From positions 1 to 64,000 of the forward strand of contig NZ_JANFNY010000016.1 of NCBI RefSeq assembly GCF_024437745.1: a stretch of DNA of 64,000 nt. Reading direction: 5' to 3'. The notes under the pieces are model-generated. The model made no database searches, was not told the origin of the DNA, and saw only the letters and a program-made list of their open reading frames with translations. Every line of letters begins with the position of its first letter. Position 1 is the first letter of the stretch. Positions 19,538 to 29,825 of this stretch are shown piece by piece. This DNA comes from Roseomonas sp. GC11 (lineage in GTDB: Bacteria; Pseudomonadota; Alphaproteobacteria; Acetobacterales; Acetobacteraceae). Position numbers and translations under genes: made by a program.

Positions 19538-20269
19538 TCAGCTCCGCAAGGTCTGGAAGAGGCGGCCCCAGCCCTCCACCCGGCCCGGATCCACCCCGGC
19601 CAGGAGAAGGCTCTTCCACACCACGGTCGCGATGGTGTCATAGACGGGCAGGCCGATCTCCGCCTCCAGCGCGGCGGCCAGCGGCGCGGCGCGCAGATTG
19701 GTGCAGATCACCGCGATGGCCTCCGCCCCCTCCGCAGCCACCTCCCGCGCCATGCGGCACAGCGTCTCCGCCGGCACCTCGGAGAAGGAGAAATTATCCC
19801 GCAACCCCAGATGCCGCTCCCCGGCGCAGGCAATGCCCAGCCCGGCGTAATTCTCCAGGATGCGCGCCTGCACATCCTCCAGATAGGGCGTGACGAAGCC
19901 CAGCCGCCGCACGCCGCTGCGCGCCAGGATCTCGTTCAGCGCCAGCATGGAGGTGGTGGCGGGAATGCCCGTGGCCTCGGTGATGCGCCGGCACAGCCGC
20001 TCATCCGCCGCGAAGCCCAGCCAGCCGGAGGAAGTGCCGTTCCAGGCGATGACATCCACCTTCGCATGCGCCAGCAATTCGGCGGCGCGCAGGATCTCGC
20101 TGTCATCGAACTGCGCCAGCGCGGTGGAGGAGAGCGCGATCTCGGTGACGCGGAAGCGGCTGAAATGCGCCGAGACCTCAGGCAGGCCGGCGATCATCGC
20201 CTGCGTCACCGGCTCCAGCACCGTGTTGGAGGAAGGGGTGAGCATGCCCAGCAGGGCGCGGCGTGTCAC
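19538..20269 (-). CDS. Asp/Glu/hydantoin racemase superfamily protein (maleate isomerase / arylmalonate decarboxylase-like)
   Basis: About 243 residues. It has the superfamily cysteine segment AIAVICTNLRA in the C-terminal half, and the GMLTPSSNTVLEP N-terminus matches maleate isomerase and arylmalonate decarboxylase relatives. The first-half position where a catalytic cysteine usually sits reads AWNGTSSGWLG, without cysteine, as in decarboxylase-like members. A GTG start at 20269 with AAGGGGAG eight bases upstream is preferred over the GTG at 20302. It is probably co-transcribed with the epimerase gene. Exact reaction unknown. Confidence 0.7.
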   Translation of the reverse strand: MTRRALLGMLTPSSNTVLEPVTQAMIAGLPEVSAHFSRFRVTEIALSSTALAQFDDSEILRAAELLAHAKVDVIAWNGTSSGWLGFAADERLCRRITEATGIPATTSMLALNEILARSGVRRLGFVTPYLEDVQARILENYAGLGIACAGERHLGLRDNFSFSEVPAETLCRMAREVAAEGAEAIAVICTNLRAAPLAAALEAEIGLPVYDTIATVVWKSLLLAGVDPGRVEGWGRLFQTLRS

Positions 20270-20455
20270 AATGATGGCTCCCCTTGGCCGCGCGGACGGC
20301 ACAGGCCCGCCGTGCCGGGGCGATGCCCGGCAAGACCCTCTGCCCTTAGCGAATCTTTACGAAGCTCGGACAGGGTGCGCCAGTCTTCTTCTTGACGCAC
20401 CCCGCGCAAAATGGTTTCTTTTCCGCACAGAATTGAGGGTTATTTATTGCAGTAT

Positions 20456-20497
20456 TTTCTTTTTCTGAAGAAAAAGAAACAAAAAGACTTTTTCAGT
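20456..20497 (-). repeat. A/T-rich hairpin repeat, variant copy
   Basis: Perfect 11-bp arms TTTCTTTTTCT and AGAAAAAGAAA with loop GA (20456-20479) are followed by CAAAAAGACTTTTTCAGT, which is clearly related to the tail of copy 2. The orientation equals copies 1 and 2. It forms the left half of a composite inverted arrangement with the copy at 20532. Confidence 0.75.
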
Positions 20498-20531
20498 ATT
20501 AATAAATAATTTTTAAATACCACCTGCACTC

Positions 20532-20569
20532 TGAAAAAGTTTTTTGGTTCTTTTTTTTCAAAAAAGAAC
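20532..20569 (+). repeat. A/T-rich hairpin repeat, copy 3
   Basis: CTGAAAAAGTTTTTTG is followed by arms GTTCTTTTTT (20547-20556) and AAAAAAGAAC (20560-20569) with a 3-nt loop. It lies only a few bases before the stop codon of the leftward amidohydrolase gene, in the opposite orientation to that gene, and inverted relative to the variant at 20456. Confidence 0.8.
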
Positions 20570-20577
20570 GCTTTCTT

Positions 20578-21399
20578 TCATACCCCATAGAAGCGTCGCG
20601 CATTCCCCCCCAGGATTGCCGCCTGCTCCACAGGCGTGAGGCCCTGGAGCAAATCCAGGGTGATATCCTGCCAGGCGCCGTAGGAGGCGGCGAGGGTCAG
20701 CACCGGCCAGTCGCTGCCCCAGACCAGGCGCTCCGCCCCGAAACAGGCGAGCAGATGCGCCACGAAGGGCCGCAGCGTCTCCGCCGTGGCCCCTGGCGCG
20801 GCCTCGGTGAGCAGGCCGGACAGCTTGCAGTGCAGGCCCGGGCAGGCGGCGGCGCGTGCCATGTCGTCCATCCAGGGCTGCATCGCGCCATCGCGGATGG
20901 CGGGCTTGGCGCCGTGGTCGATGATCATCGGCAGGTCCGGATGGCGCGCCACCAGTTCAGGCAGCAGCGGCAGGTGGCGCGGCAGCACCAGCAGGTCCAG
21001 CCGCAGCCCGGCTGCGGCCATGGCGCGCAGCCCCGGCTGCACCGCGGGGTCCAGGATCCAGTCCGTGCGCGGCAGGTCCTGCAACATCGGCCGCAGGCCC
21101 TTCAGCAGCGGGTCCCGCACCAGGGCGGCGATGCGCGCGGGGGCCTCGGGCGCGGCGAGGTCCACCCACCCCACCACGCCCCGCGCCAGCCCGCCCGAGG
21201 CGCGGGCGGCCTCCAGCAGGAAGGCCGTCTCCGCCTCCGAGGGGTCGGCCTGGACGAGCAGCGTGGCCCCGACCGGGCCGAGCTGGGGACGCAGATCGGC
21301 CAGCGCGTAATCGCGCCGCAGCGGCGAGCCGGGCGCGATCCAGTCATAGCCGGGGCGGGCGAGGTCCCAGATATGATGATGCGCATCCACCCAGCTCAT
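20578..21399 (-). CDS. Amidohydrolase-2 family protein, sugar-lactonase-like
   Basis: The 273-residue TIM-barrel protein begins MSWVDAHHHIWD, the metal-binding HxH strand, and has LDLLVLPRHLPLLPEL, IIDHGAKP, LHCKLSGLLTEA and the terminal aspartate strand LVWGSDWPVL. This pattern matches the L-fuconolactonase / L-rhamnono-lactonase group of amidohydrolases. Its start codon overlaps the stop of the fucU-like gene (ATGA), so the two are translationally coupled. That linkage favours hydrolysis of a lactone in an oxidative 6-deoxysugar pathway. Confidence 0.82.
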   Translation of the reverse strand: MSWVDAHHHIWDLARPGYDWIAPGSPLRRDYALADLRPQLGPVGATLLVQADPSEAETAFLLEAARASGGLARGVVGWVDLAAPEAPARIAALVRDPLLKGLRPMLQDLPRTDWILDPAVQPGLRAMAAAGLRLDLLVLPRHLPLLPELVARHPDLPMIIDHGAKPAIRDGAMQPWMDDMARAAACPGLHCKLSGLLTEAAPGATAETLRPFVAHLLACFGAERLVWGSDWPVLTLAASYGAWQDITLDLLQGLTPVEQAAILGGNARRFYGV

Positions 21400-21830
21400 G
21401 CGCGCGGCGCCTCGATCACGCCCTTGGTCAGCAGGATATTGCCATAGAGCCGGGTTTCCCCCGTCTGCACGATGGCATAGGCCTGCTCGGCCTGGGCGTA
21501 GAAGGAGAAACGGTCGATGCCGACAGGCGCCGGCCCGGCATGGCGCGCCAGCACGGTGGTGAAGGCGCGCACCGCCTCGGGCACGGCGGCGGGGTCGCCC
21601 ACCACCTGCATGGTGCGCACCGGGTCGCCAATGAAGGTATCGATGGGCAGCAGGGCCAGCACCGCATCCAGCACCGCATCGGCGGCGAGGCCCGGCAGGC
21701 GCAGCAGGCGCCGCGCCCGGGCGGAGGCGGGGAAATTGGCATCGGCCAGCACGATGGTATCGCCATGGCCCATGGCGCAGAGTGTCTGGAGCAGCTCGGG
21801 CGAGAGCAGCGGCGAAATGCCCTTCAGCAT
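21396..21830 (-). CDS. fucU: RbsD/FucU family sugar mutarotase
   Basis: The 144-residue length is standard for the family. Conserved parts are GHGDTIVLADANFP (His22, Asp30), the central IDRFSFYAQAE segment and the YGNILLTKGVI tail, which favour FucU over RbsD. The enzyme interconverts alpha and beta anomers of L-fucose or a related sugar in the cytoplasm. A GGAAGGAAA ribosome binding site precedes the start. It is the first gene of a two-gene unit with the lactonase-like gene; no sugar dehydrogenase is adjacent. Confidence 0.85.
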   Translation of the reverse strand: MLKGISPLLSPELLQTLCAMGHGDTIVLADANFPASARARRLLRLPGLAADAVLDAVLALLPIDTFIGDPVRTMQVVGDPAAVPEAVRAFTTVLARHAGPAPVGIDRFSFYAQAEQAYAIVQTGETRLYGNILLTKGVIEAPRA

Positions 21831-22152
21831 GCGCGGATTTCCTTCCCTTGAGCCGTGCGCGCGGCGCCGGCGGGGCTGACCATGTGCCGCCCCGCCCGGG
21901 CTGGCAAGCCGCCGCCGCACAGGAAAAAGGCGGAGTGCCGCACAGGAGGCCGTGATATCCCACCAGGGGCGAAAAGCGGCGCAATTGCCTCGCGCCGGGG
22001 GTGTTCGCGCGGTTGACCCGGTGGGGTGCGCCCCGCACCATCCCCTCCAGACAGCCCGCCCCGCCAGGGCGGGCGCAGCCTGCGCCGAGGCCACCCCGAA
22101 TGATTCCCAGCGGCCCATCCCGCTCCCCTTCCCTGCCGCCGCGAGGCCGCGC
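21831..22152. other. Divergent intergenic region between fucU and the monooxygenase gene
   Basis: These 322 bp separate two divergent starts. An open frame continues upstream of the monooxygenase start to 21952, but its peptide is low-complexity and unlike the family. A repeated GCACAGGA motif (two copies about 30 bp apart near 21920-21950) is the only feature noticed. Promoters for both genes should lie here; none could be pinned down. Confidence 0.4.
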
Positions 22153-23598
22153 GTGACCGCGCTCGGCAGTCCCGCCCTGCAGCGCCTGGCGGCGCATGCG
22201 CGGGAGGATCTGGCGCGCATCGCCCATCCCGCGCGCCCCTGGGTGCCGCCCCATGCCGCGCCGGATGGCGGCACGGCGCTGGACGTGCTGGTGGTGGGCG
22301 CCGGGCAGTGCGGCCTGGCCACCGGCTTCGGCCTGATGCGCGCGCAGGTGTCCAATATCCTCCTGGTGGATGCGGCGCCGCGCGGGCTGGAAGGCCCCTG
22401 GCTGACCTATGCCCGGATGCCGACGCTGCGCAGCCCGAAGGAATTCACCGGCCCCGATCTCGACGTGCCGAGCCTCACCTACCAGTCCTGGCACGAGGCC
22501 CGCTATGGCGCGGAACACTGGCAGGCGCTGGACCGTATCCCGCGCGAGGACTGGGCGGCCTATCTGCTGTGGCTGCGCGATGTCATCGCCGTGCCGGTGC
22601 TGAATGACACGCAGGTGACCGGCATCGCACCGGCGGGCGAGCTTCTGGCCGTGACGCTGCGCGACGCGGCGGGGGCGGAGAGCCTGCGCTATGCCCGCCG
22701 TGTCGTGCTCGCCACGGGGCAGGACGGGATGGGGCGCTGGTCCATGCCGGATTTCGTCGCGGCGCTGCCGCCCGCGCTGCGCGCCCACACCGCCGATGCG
22801 ATCGACTTCGCCGCGCTGCGCGGCAGGCGCGTCGCGGTGCTCGGCGCCGGGGCCTCGGCCATGGACAATGCCGCCATGGCGCTGGAGGCCGGCGCGGCGG
22901 AGGTGCATCTCTTCTGCCGCCGGGCGGAGCCGCAGCTGGTGCAGCCTTATCTCTGGCTGACCTTCGCCGGCTTCCTGCGCCATGCCTCGGAGCTGGAGGA
23001 TTCCTGGCGCTGGCGGATGATGCAGCATATCCTCGGCCTGCGCGAGGGCTTCCCGCAGCCGACCTGGGACCGCTGCGCGCGCCATGCCGGCTTCACCCTG
23101 CACAATGGGCGCCCCTGGACGGGCGCGCGCGTGGCGGGCGATGGCGTGGAGATCGACACGCCGCAGGGCCCCTTCCAGGCGGATTTCCTGATCTGCGGCA
23201 CGGGCATCGAGATGAACCCGGCGCTGCGGCCGGAACTTGCCCTCTGTGCCCACAACATCGCCCGCTGGGCAGACCGCTACACCCCGCCCGAGGCGGAGCG
23301 CAATGAACGCCTCGGCCGCTTCCCCTATCTCGGCCCGGACTATGCCCTGCAGGAGCGCGTGGCGGGGGAGACGCCGTGGATCACGCGGCTGCATGTCTTC
23401 TCGATCGCCGCGACGATGAGCTTCGGTGCCTCCGGCTCCTCGATCAACGCGATGACGACGGCGGTGCCGAAGCTGGTTTCCGGCCTGACCGGCGCGCTGT
23501 TCCGCGAGGATCTGGAGCATCACTGGGCCTCGCTGCGGGCCTGGGACATGCCGCAGGCGGTGCTGCGCCGCCCGGAACCCGCCAGGGCCACCGCCTGA
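22153..23598 (+). CDS. Flavin-containing NAD(P)-dependent monooxygenase-like oxidoreductase
   Basis: The preferred GTG start gives 481 residues. The FAD-binding motif VVGAGQCG is at 48-54, followed by GPWLTYARMPTLRSPKEFTGP, which is characteristic of a FAD/NAD(P)-binding group often seen next to peptide ABC operons. A second dinucleotide motif VLGAGASAMDNAA lies near residue 235 and LICGTGIEMNP near 350. Substrate unknown; oxidation of an S- or N-containing compound is plausible. It is in the same direction as the ABC operon, 64 bp upstream of the binding-protein gene, and is probably its first gene. Confidence 0.8.
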   Translation: MTALGSPALQRLAAHAREDLARIAHPARPWVPPHAAPDGGTALDVLVVGAGQCGLATGFGLMRAQVSNILLVDAAPRGLEGPWLTYARMPTLRSPKEFTGPDLDVPSLTYQSWHEARYGAEHWQALDRIPREDWAAYLLWLRDVIAVPVLNDTQVTGIAPAGELLAVTLRDAAGAESLRYARRVVLATGQDGMGRWSMPDFVAALPPALRAHTADAIDFAALRGRRVAVLGAGASAMDNAAMALEAGAAEVHLFCRRAEPQLVQPYLWLTFAGFLRHASELEDSWRWRMMQHILGLREGFPQPTWDRCARHAGFTLHNGRPWTGARVAGDGVEIDTPQGPFQADFLICGTGIEMNPALRPELALCAHNIARWADRYTPPEAERNERLGRFPYLGPDYALQERVAGETPWITRLHVFSIAATMSFGASGSSINAMTTAVPKLVSGLTGALFREDLEHHWASLRAWDMPQAVLRRPEPARATA

Positions 23599-23662
23599 GC
23601 ACCGGATTTTCCCCACCCGACGCCCCGCCTTGCCCCGGGCGCATGACGAAGGAGTGCGACGC

Positions 23663-25267
23663 ATGGAAATCACCCGCCGCCAGGGCCTGATGGGCCTTGC
23701 CGCGCTGGCCGCCGCGCCGGCCCTGCTGCCCGGCGAGGCCGCCGCCCAGAGCCGCGCCGAGACGCTCCGCCAGGTGACCGGCGGCGCGGTGAACACACTG
23801 GACCCGACCATGCCGGGCTCGACGCGCGAGTCCTTCGGCATCAGCATGAATGTCTATGACCGCCTTGTTGGCTTCGGCCGCAAGATGGTCGGTGGCAACT
23901 GGGTCTTCGACCACACCGAGATCCGCGGCGAGCTGGCGGAGCGCTACGAGATCAGCGCCGATGGCCTCGTCATCACCCTGCATCTGCGGCGCGACGCGCT
24001 GTGGCATGACGGCACGCCGGTGACGGCGGAGGATGTGAAGTGGTCGCTCGACCGCCATGTCAGTTCGAAGTCGCTGGCGGTGTCGCAGTTCCAGACGGGC
24101 TCCCTGACCAGCACAGAGCAGTTCCGCATCGTCGATGCGCATACGGTGCAGGTGGTGCTGGACAAGCCGGACCGGCTGGCGCTCTCCAACCTCGCCGTGC
24201 CGTATGCCATCATGATCAACAGCAGGCTGGCGAAGCAGAATGCGACGCCGGATGACCCCTGGGCGCAGAAATGGATGCAGGCCAACACCGCCGCCGGCGG
24301 CGCCTATAAGGTGGAAAGCTTCCGCCCCGGCGTGCAGGTGGTGCTGGCGCGCAACGAGGCCTGGAAGGGTGGCCCCCTGCCCTTCTTCCGCCGGGTCATC
24401 TCGCAGAGCGTGCCGGAGGCGGCGACGCGCGCCAACCTGATCGAGAAGGGCGATGCGGACCTCGCCATCGATCTCCAGGCGGGCGATATCGCCGCGCTGA
24501 CGCAGCGGGCGCAGGTGAAGGTGGCCTCCATCCCGCAGAGCAACGGCTTCACGCATATTTCCTTCAACACGCGGCAGGCCCCCTTCGACAATCCGAAGGT
24601 GCGGCAGGCCATCGCCGCCGCGCTGCCTTATGAGGACATGTTCAAGGCCTCGCTCTTCAGCCGTGGCCGCGTGCTGTTCGGCGCCGACTGGAAAGTGCCG
24701 CCGAATGCGGATTTCCCGCAGGCCCTGCCGATGAGGCAGGACCTCGCCCGCGCCCGCGCGCTGCTGACCGAGGCCGGGCTGGCGGATGGCTTCGCCACCA
24801 CCTTCTCCTTCGGCACCAGCACCGCCGCCACCTCCGAGCCGCTGGCCGCGCTGGTGCAGGAGGCGCTGGCCAAGGTGGGCATCCGCGTCGAGATCCAGAA
24901 GCTGCCGGACGCCCAGCTCAACACGCTGCAGGCGGAGAAGAAGCTGGCCTTCTACACCGACTCCGGCACGGCCTGGCTGCCGGCCACCTATTACTTCTTC
25001 TACCTCTACTTCACGCGCGACCAGCGCTGGAACTTCGCGAACTGGGAGAATGCGCGCATCACTGAGCTGTCCAACGCCGCGCGCTTCGAGCGCGACACGG
25101 CGGCCTATGAGGCACAGTGCAAGGAGATGATTTCCATCCTGGCGGACCAGCTGCCGCTGCTGCTGCTCTGGCAGCCCAACATGGATGCGGTAATGAACAA
25201 GGCGATCGAGGGCTTCACCTACCAGTTCTACCGGCAGGTCGATTTCCGCGATCTGAAGCGGGCCTGA
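23663..25267 (+). CDS. Extracellular solute-binding protein, family 5 (dipeptide type)
   Basis: The 534-residue protein starts with ATG at 23663 after a GAAGGAG site. A TRRQGLMGLAA motif and hydrophobic stretch ending in AAAQ indicate Tat-type export. SBP_bac_5 hallmarks are NTLDPTMPG, GELAERYEISADGLVITLHL and WHDGTPVTAEDVKWSLDRH. It captures the ligand for the transporter encoded by the three following genes. The flavin enzyme upstream suggests the ligand may be oxidised after uptake. Confidence 0.9.
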   Translation: MEITRRQGLMGLAALAAAPALLPGEAAAQSRAETLRQVTGGAVNTLDPTMPGSTRESFGISMNVYDRLVGFGRKMVGGNWVFDHTEIRGELAERYEISADGLVITLHLRRDALWHDGTPVTAEDVKWSLDRHVSSKSLAVSQFQTGSLTSTEQFRIVDAHTVQVVLDKPDRLALSNLAVPYAIMINSRLAKQNATPDDPWAQKWMQANTAAGGAYKVESFRPGVQVVLARNEAWKGGPLPFFRRVISQSVPEAATRANLIEKGDADLAIDLQAGDIAALTQRAQVKVASIPQSNGFTHISFNTRQAPFDNPKVRQAIAAALPYEDMFKASLFSRGRVLFGADWKVPPNADFPQALPMRQDLARARALLTEAGLADGFATTFSFGTSTAATSEPLAALVQEALAKVGIRVEIQKLPDAQLNTLQAEKKLAFYTDSGTAWLPATYYFFYLYFTRDQRWNFANWENARITELSNAARFERDTAAYEAQCKEMISILADQLPLLLLWQPNMDAVMNKAIEGFTYQFYRQVDFRDLKRA

Positions 25268-25272
25268 GCGGC

Positions 25273-26297
<1,025 letters not shown>

Positions 26298-26301
<4 letters not shown>

Positions 26302-27164
26302 GCGCCGCCACCTCGGGCCTGCCGCCCCTGCTGCGCCATGCCGGCTGGGTGCTGCGCGGCAATCCGGTGACGGCGCTGGCCATGCTCGGCACGGCGCTGC
26401 TGGTGCTGCTGGCGCTGCTCGCCCCCTGGCTCGTGCCCTATGACCCCATCGCCAGCAATGTGCGCATGGCGATGCAGCCGCCCTCCGCCGCGCACTGGTT
26501 CGGCACGGACCAGCTGGGGCGCGACATTCTCAGCCGCCTGCTGATGGGCGCGCGGCTTGATCTCGCCATCGCCGCCTCCGCCGTCGGGCTGTCCTTCGTG
26601 GTGGGCGCGGTGGTCGGCGCCTTCTGCGGCTATCAGGGCGGCTGGCTGGACCGCGCGGTGGGCCGCGGCGTCGATGTGCTGATGGCCTTTCCGCTCTTCG
26701 TCCTCGCCATGGCCATGGTGGCGGCGCTGGGCAACCGGGTGGAGAACATCGTCTACGCCACGGCCATCATCAACCTGCCCTTCTATATCCGCTTCGCCCG
26801 CACGGAAGTCGCGGTGCGGCGGCAGGCGGGGTGGGTGGAGGCGGCGCGCGCCGCCGGCCATGGCCGCGCCGGGGTGGTGCTGGGCTTCCTGCTGCCCAAT
26901 ATCCTGCCCAACATCGCCGTGCAGATCTCGCTCAATCTCGGCTGGGCCATCCTGAACGCGGCGGGGCTTTCCTTCCTCGGCCTCGGCATCACGGCGCCGA
27001 CGCCGGAATGGGGCATCATGGTGGCCGAGGGCGCCCGCTTCATCACCGCCGGGCAATGGTGGCTGGTGGCCTTCCCCGGCCTCGCCCTCATGCTCGCCGT
27101 GCTCTGCTTCAATCTGCTCGGCGACGGGCTGCGCGATATCCTGGACCCGAGGATGCGGACATGA
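26298..27164 (+). CDS. ABC transporter permease, DppC type
   Basis: The 288-residue partner permease has the loop HWFGTDQLGRDILSRLL and the EAA region AARAAGHGRAGVVLGFLLPNILPN of DppC/OppC proteins, with about six membrane helices. Its start overlaps the stop of the DppB-type gene and its own stop overlaps the start of the ATPase gene (ATGA in both cases), so the operon is tightly coupled. Confidence 0.9.
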
Positions 27165-28843
27165 CCACGCCCCTGCTCTCGGTCGAGGATCTGCGCGTCT
27201 CCTTCTCCACCCGGCGCGGCACGGTGGAGGCGCTGCGCGGCGTCTCCCTCGCCCTGCCGGCGGGCGGCGTGCTCGGGCTGGTGGGCGAAAGCGGCTCGGG
27301 CAAATCCGTCACCTCGCTGGCGGTGATGGGGCTGCTGGACCGCGCCGGGCGCGTCACCGGCGGGCGCATCCGCTTCGACGGGCGCGACATCACCCGCGCC
27401 GGCCCGCGCGAACTGCGCGGCCTGCGCGGCGCCGAGATCTCCATGGTCTTCCAGAATCCGCGCGCCGCGCTGAACCCGATCCGCCGCGTCGGTGAGCAGA
27501 TCGCCGAGGTGCTGCGCGCCCACCGCCCGCTCACCGGCGCCGAGGCACGCAAGCAGGCGGTGGAATTGCTGGAGGCCGTGCGCATCCGCGACGCGGCGCG
27601 GCGCGCGCAGGCCTTCCCGCATGAACTCTCCGGCGGCATGTGCCAGCGCATCGTCATCGCCATGGCCATGGCTTGCGCGCCGCGCCTGATCCTGGCGGAT
27701 GAGCCGACCACGGGCCTCGATGTCACCACGCAGAAGGCGGTGATGGACCTGCTCGCCACGCTGACGCGTGAGCGCGGCATGGCGATGCTGCTGGTGACGC
27801 ATGATCTCGGCCTCGCCGCGCAGTATTGCGACCAGGTGGCGGTGATGGAGCAGGGCCGCATCGTCGAGAGCGCGCCGCCGGCCGCGCTCTTCGGCACGCC
27901 GCGCCATGCCTATACGGCGCGGCTGGTGGCCGCCTGCCCGCGCCGCGATTCCACCATCGCCAGCCTGACACCCGAGGCGCCACCCCGCCCCGCCGCCGCG
28001 CCGCGCAAAGCCCCCGCGCCCGGCACTTCGCCTCCTGGCACGCCGCTGCTGCTGGAGGTGCAGAACCTCGCCAAGCGCTACCCGGACGGCACCGTGGCGG
28101 TGGATGATGTCTCCTTCACCCTGCAACCGGGCGAGAGCCTCGGGCTGGTGGGGGAATCCGGCTCGGGCAAGAGCACCGTCTCCCGCCTCGTCACCCGGCT
28201 GCTGGACCCGAGCGGCGGACGCATCCTCTTCGAGGGCGGCGATATCGGCGGCATTCCGGCACGCGACTTCCACCGCGCGCCGCAGCGGCGCGGCGTGCAG
28301 ATCGTCTTCCAGGATGCGGGGGAAAGCCTGAACCCGCGCTTCACCGCCTTCGACAGCATCGCCGACCCGCTGCGCACGCTGGACGGGCTGCGCGATGGCG
28401 CCGCGCTGCAAAGGAAAGTCGAAGACTGCGCCGAGGATGTCGGCCTGCCGCGCGCGCTGCTGGACCGCTTCCCGCACCAGCTTTCGGGCGGGCAGCGGGC
28501 GCGCGTCGGCATCGCCCGTGCCCTGGCCATCGAACCGCGCCTGCTGGTGCTGGACGAGCCGACGGCGGCGCTGGATGTCTCCGTCCAGGCGGTGGTGCTG
28601 CAACTGCTGGACCGGCTGCGGCGGGAGCGTGGCCTCGGCTATCTCTTCGTCAGCCACGACCTCAATGTGGTGCGCATGCTGTGCGAGCGCGTCATCGTGC
28701 TGCGCCAGGGCCGCATCGTCGAGCAGGGGGAGAGCACGCGCCTGCTGCACGCCCCGGCCGAGGCCTATACGGCGGAACTCGTCGCCGCCATCCCGCATTT
28801 CGACCCTTCGGCCGCACCGCAGGCGGCTGTGGCCTGCTCTTGA
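27161..28843 (+). CDS. Dipeptide/oligopeptide ABC transporter, fused double ATPase (second system)
   Basis: The 560-residue protein has two full ATPase domains. Domain 1: Walker [10 protein letters not shown], signature LSGGMCQRI, Walker [14 protein letters not shown] Pro/Ala-rich linker follows near residues 265-290. Domain 2: [30 protein letters not shown]. It drives the two permeases encoded upstream. It is homologous to, but clearly diverged from, the double ATPase of the leftward system at 7.9-9.7 kb, and lacks the cysteine-rich tails of that protein. Confidence 0.9.
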   Translation: MTTPLLSVEDLRVSFSTRRGTVEALRGVSLALPAGGVLGLVGESGSGKSVTSLAVMGLLDRAGRVTGGRIRFDGRDITRAGPRELRGLRGAEISMVFQNPRAALNPIRRVGEQIAEVLRAHRPLTGAEARKQAVELLEAVRIRDAARRAQAFPHELSGGMCQRIVIAMAMACAPRLILADEPTTGLDVTTQKAVMDLLATLTRERGMAMLLVTHDLGLAAQYCDQVAVMEQGRIVESAPPAALFGTPRHAYTARLVAACPRRDSTIASLTPEAPPRPAAAPRKAPAPGTSPPGTPLLLEVQNLAKRYPDGTVAVDDVSFTLQPGESLGLVGESGSGKSTVSRLVTRLLDPSGGRILFEGGDIGGIPARDFHRAPQRRGVQIVFQDAGESLNPRFTAFDSIADPLRTLDGLRDGAALQRKVEDCAEDVGLPRALLDRFPHQLSGGQRARVGIARALAIEPRLLVLDEPTAALDVSVQAVVLQLLDRLRRERGLGYLFVSHDLNVVRMLCERVIVLRQGRIVEQGESTRLLHAPAEAYTAELVAAIPHFDPSAAPQAAVACS

Positions 28844-28993
28844 GAGGGGCTTTTCCCCTCTCAAACCTGCGCGGCAGTGCCGCGCAGCCACCAAAGGCCT
28901 GAGGCCTTTGGAAACCCTTTCTGATGGCGGGTGCAGGGGACCCTGTCCCCTGCCCAAGGGAAAGAAAGGGGGGTGAGGGGGCAAAGCCCCCTC
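28840..28993. repeat. GC-rich multi-hairpin intergenic repeat, copy 3 (longest)
   Basis: Five hairpins: TTGAGAGGGG/CCCCTCTCAA (28840-28864), CTGCGCGGCA/TGCCGCGCAG (28867-28887, absent from the other copies), CCAAAGGCC/GGCCTTTGG (28891-28911), GCAGGGGAC/GTCCCCTGC (28933-28953) and GAGGGGGC/GCCCCCTC (28975-28993). It overlaps the stop codon of the ATPase gene and lies between convergent genes like the other two copies. Confidence 0.87.
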
Positions 28994-29003
28994 AAGGCGT
29001 CGC

Positions 29004-29636
29004 TCAGCGCCGCGGGCCAGGCTGGCGCAGCAGGCTGTGGCGGAAATCCTCGATATGGTGGCGCATCATGGCTTCCGCCGCCTCGCCATCCCCGGCGGCG
29101 ATGGCGCCGACGATATCGGCATGCTGCGCCACCACGGCGCGGCGGTGCGACTGCTGCCCCGCCGCGATGAACCAGAAGCGGATGCTGCGGTCCTGCAGGT
29201 TGCGCAGGATGCCGGCCAGCACGGGGTTTCCCGCCATCTCCGCCAGCCGGCCATGGAATTCCTGTTCCAGCAGCATCAGCGTCTCGGTGTGCTCCGGCCC
29301 TGTCGCGGCGGTGCTGCGCAGCAGGATATCCTCCAGCGCCGCGAGATCGGCCGGGGTGGCGCGCGCGGCGGCGAGGCGCGCGGCATGGCCCTCATTGATC
29401 AGCCGCGCTTCCACCACATCCAGCAGTTCCGCCGTGTCCAGCCCGCGCACCTCGACACCGTGGCGCGGATGGATGGTGACGAGCTGCTCCAGCCGAAGCC
29501 GGTCGAAGGCCTGGCGCACGGGCGTGCGGCCCAGGCCGAGCTGCGCCGCCACCTCGGCCTCGATCAGCCGCCCGCCCGGGCGATACAGGCAGCGGATGAT
29601 GCGCGAGCGGATGGCGCGGTAGGCCTGCTCCTGCAA
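29004..29636 (-). CDS. GntR-family regulator with FCD effector domain
   Basis: About 210 residues. Residues 1-60 form the GntR winged helix (QEQAYRAIRSRIIRCLYRPG, AAQLGLGRTPVRQAFDRLRLEQL), and residues 75-205 the all-helical FCD domain with metal-ligand-like residues in FHGRLAEMAGN and MMRHHIEDFRH. The family senses carboxylic acids or amino acids. It is convergent with the ABC operon, which it may control. The start is uncertain: the TTG at 29636 has no clear ribosome binding site, and codons slightly upstream are possible. Confidence 0.82.
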   Translation of the reverse strand: MQEQAYRAIRSRIIRCLYRPGGRLIEAEVAAQLGLGRTPVRQAFDRLRLEQLVTIHPRHGVEVRGLDTAELLDVVEARLINEGHAARLAAARATPADLAALEDILLRSTAATGPEHTETLMLLEQEFHGRLAEMAGNPVLAGILRNLQDRSIRFWFIAAGQQSHRRAVVAQHADIVGAIAAGDGEAAEAMMRHHIEDFRHSLLRQPGPRR

Positions 29637-29825
29637 GGACAGGGACGGGGGGGTGGAAATGGCGCGGCTCCGGCGGGGTGGGGGGGCAGCATGCCACCGG
29701 CGCGCGGCGCGCTCCAGGCCGGGCGGTGCGGGACGGGTGTTCGCCCCCGCCCGGGGCGGCTAGAATGCCGCCCTTGCCGCCCCGCGCGGCGGAAACGCCA
29801 GCCGGCAGATCGAGACGACACGGGA

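Larger units (their letters stand above)
20270..20577. other. A/T-rich intergenic region between two leftward genes
   Basis: This 308-bp gap contains no convincing gene. The left part (20270-20400) is ordinary GC-rich upstream sequence of the racemase gene. The right part (20405-20575) is strongly A/T-rich and holds two hairpin repeats in opposite orientations, separated by a short A/T segment near 20500-20520. Confidence 0.7.

Noticed and set aside
17885-20395. 836-codon open frame on the plus strand across three leftward genes
   Set aside because: It runs antisense through agmatinase, epimerase and racemase-family genes, all of which have clear motifs.
21952-22152. Upstream extension of the flavin monooxygenase to a GTG at 21952
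   Set aside because: The 67 extra residues are low-complexity and unlike the family. A GTG at 22153 with GAGG at good spacing starts exactly at the conserved region.
26783-28984. 733-codon open frame on the minus strand
   Set aside because: It is antisense to the DppC-type permease and the second fused ATPase; the composition is typical of a reflected frame.
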